Source of the DNA: Hawksworthiomyces lignivorus
Taxonomy: Eukaryota > Ascomycota > Sordariomycetes > Ophiostomatales > Ophiostomataceae
NCBI GenBank assembly: GCA_002917075.1
Contig: NTMA01000050.1
Location: 186,001 to 250,000, forward strand
Length of the DNA: 64,000 nt
Reading direction: 5' to 3'
The translations under genes were made by a program, and so were the position numbers. Positions 62,524 through 64,000 of the stretch are shown here, one piece after another. Under the pieces are notes generated by a model. The model worked only from the letters and a program-made list of their open reading frames with translations. It searched no databases and was not told where the DNA came from. Within the stretch, counting starts at the first letter, position 1. Each line of letters begins with the position of its first letter.

Positions 62524-64000
62524 TTCATGAGCTATTGAATATCGCATTTGTACAGATAAATAAGACGAGCGCTACCTCTTGTGTTTTCTTTCGTTTTGTT
62601 TTGTAGTTATTCTTGGGTTTTTCTTGGGAACTTCTCTCGATTTATTTTCTTCTTCTTTTTTATTCTGGGTTTCAATAGGCAAGGCACAATTGTGAAGGAA
62701 AGCACAAGAATCTTTCATTTGGGTATTGGCGTTATGTCCTACAGCATGCTTTTTGTTTCGTTTTGTTTTTTTTTTTGTTTTCTTGTTTGCCTCGTTCAAA
62801 GTTTATTTTTTGATGCATTTATCTTCTTTTCATCCGTTTTACTTCATAGAAAGCCATTTTATTTTGCTTCGACCTTCCTTTTGTTCTTTTGTTTCAGTCT
62901 TTTTTTTCTCGAAAAATTTACGCTTCAGTCTTCTTTTTTTATTTGTTACTGGTTCCATTTTGTATGGTAGATCACTTGAGATTGAGATTGACATAGTTTT
63001 ATATTTATGAAGTCTACCTTACTATCCACTACTTGACACCATAGCTAAGCTGAAAGACAAATATCACATCTCAAGTTAAATCTCATTCTTCTTTATGCAA
63101 GATGATACATCCCTAGCTACAGCTTATTTGTTTCATGCTGCGGTATTCTCAGACAGCTACAGTTTTTTAGCTATTTTGTAATTTATTTTATTCAATTCAC
63201 CTGAAGCATCAAAGAAGTTCCATAGGCTTGATATGTACACTGTTTTATGTGCTTGTCTTTTCTCACTTATAAATATATATGGGGTTGAAATTGGAGATTT
63301 CCAGAGCCAAAACAAAATATCTTAAAAAAAAAAATACAAACAAGGGCTATTAGGTATTTCAATAGCTAGATCTTGACTTCCTATGTGTCAATGTACATTT
63401 ATGAGATGCGCAGCATTGTTGACTTGATCACTTCACTTCATCCCGTAACTCGTAAGATTCTCGGTGTTTCTCTGCAATTTCATCAAATTTTGCGGTATAT
63501 TTCACTTCAGCTGTCTTCTATCAACACTGGTTTTCCGTTTTTATTCTTATACATCTCAACGATCGAGAATTGCTCCATTGATATTCCTGTCTGCCACCGA
63601 CATCCTGCCGAGTGCCGAGGAATAGAAGAGGAAACAGCGGTTGTCGGATGAATACAGTTGACCGCTTAGCTGTCAAGACAAGCAGAGCTGCAGGTGAAGC
63701 TTAAATTATAGAAAATATAGTAGTGAATACACCCATACAGGACTTTCCAGAGTTCAATGATTTGAATTCATCGAGAAAGCTACAAGGCCTAGTGCTGAGT
63801 TGGATCTACGAGAATATTTCCTTTATTGCCTATCTCTGGATTGTTGATGAGAACAATCGCCAGATATAAATTCCAATAGGCCAAGCTATGCTATTATAGA
63901 ACGAATAAGACAAGGCGAATGTGAGCCTGTTCTCGTTGGTCATTGTTCAATGTTAGATTTCCTTTTTTGTCATTTTTTTTGTTTCATGTCATCCCTCTCT
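62524..64000. other. AT-rich 3' flank, no gene seen
   Basis: After the PKS stop the plus strand is very T-rich (62,580-62,960) and then generally AT-rich. The longest frames are 129, 94 and 92 codons, mostly Phe/Leu from T-runs. No cluster gene begins before the window ends. Confidence 0.6.

Noticed and set aside
1..64000. tRNA, rRNA or CRISPR-type arrays
   Set aside because: I looked for T-loop words (GGTTCGA-like) with matching stems and for regular spaced repeats and found none that hold up. A covariance-model scan would be needed to exclude small RNA genes.

Overview
This is nuclear DNA of a filamentous ascomycete, most likely a Sordariomycete and probably of the order Hypocreales. The reasons are short introns (about 57-210 nt) with GTATGT/GTAAGT-type donors and CTAAC/CTGAC branch sites, conventional kinesin and Ste7-type MAPKK sequences of filamentous-fungal type, a DUF3632-type gene, and a SAT-KS-AT-PT-ACP-ACP-TE polyketide synthase of the conidial-pigment kind. 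The order-level call rests on remembered family resemblance and is an inference.

Layout. 1-3406 (-): 5' part of an F-box/WD-repeat protein that runs off the left edge. 3407-13587: a 10 kb stretch with no supportable gene, carrying a recurrent 9-base motif. 13588-14748 (+): a protein with three copies of a six-cysteine zinc-ribbon-like unit. 17349-18739 (-): a DUF3632-like gene with in-frame stops. 19120-19449 (+): a small RNase T1-fold protein without cysteines. 21419-23485 (-): Clr2-like silencing factor. 24485-27515 (-): kinesin-1 heavy chain. 29260-29890 (-): Rad6/Ubc2 E2. 30946-32334 (+): acetyl-CoA acetyltransferase. 34122-36129 (+): Ste7-type MAPKK. 36579-37793 (-): HAD hydrolase. 38669-42542 (+): large Bre4/FUSC-like membrane protein. 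45240-47209 (+): secreted multicopper oxidase. 47210-55731: 8.5 kb of AT-rich, gene-free DNA. 55732-62523 (+): non-reducing polyketide synthase. 62524-64000: no gene seen.

The central part (about 21-42 kb) is ordinary housekeeping and signalling. The right third looks like a pigment locus: a non-reducing PKS that would build and cyclise an aromatic polyketide, and a secreted multicopper oxidase that could oxidise or polymerise it, both on the plus strand but separated by an unusually long AT-rich gap. No other tailoring enzyme or cluster regulator is visible in the window. Exon borders below were worked out by hand from splice signals and reading-frame continuity; no database search was run.
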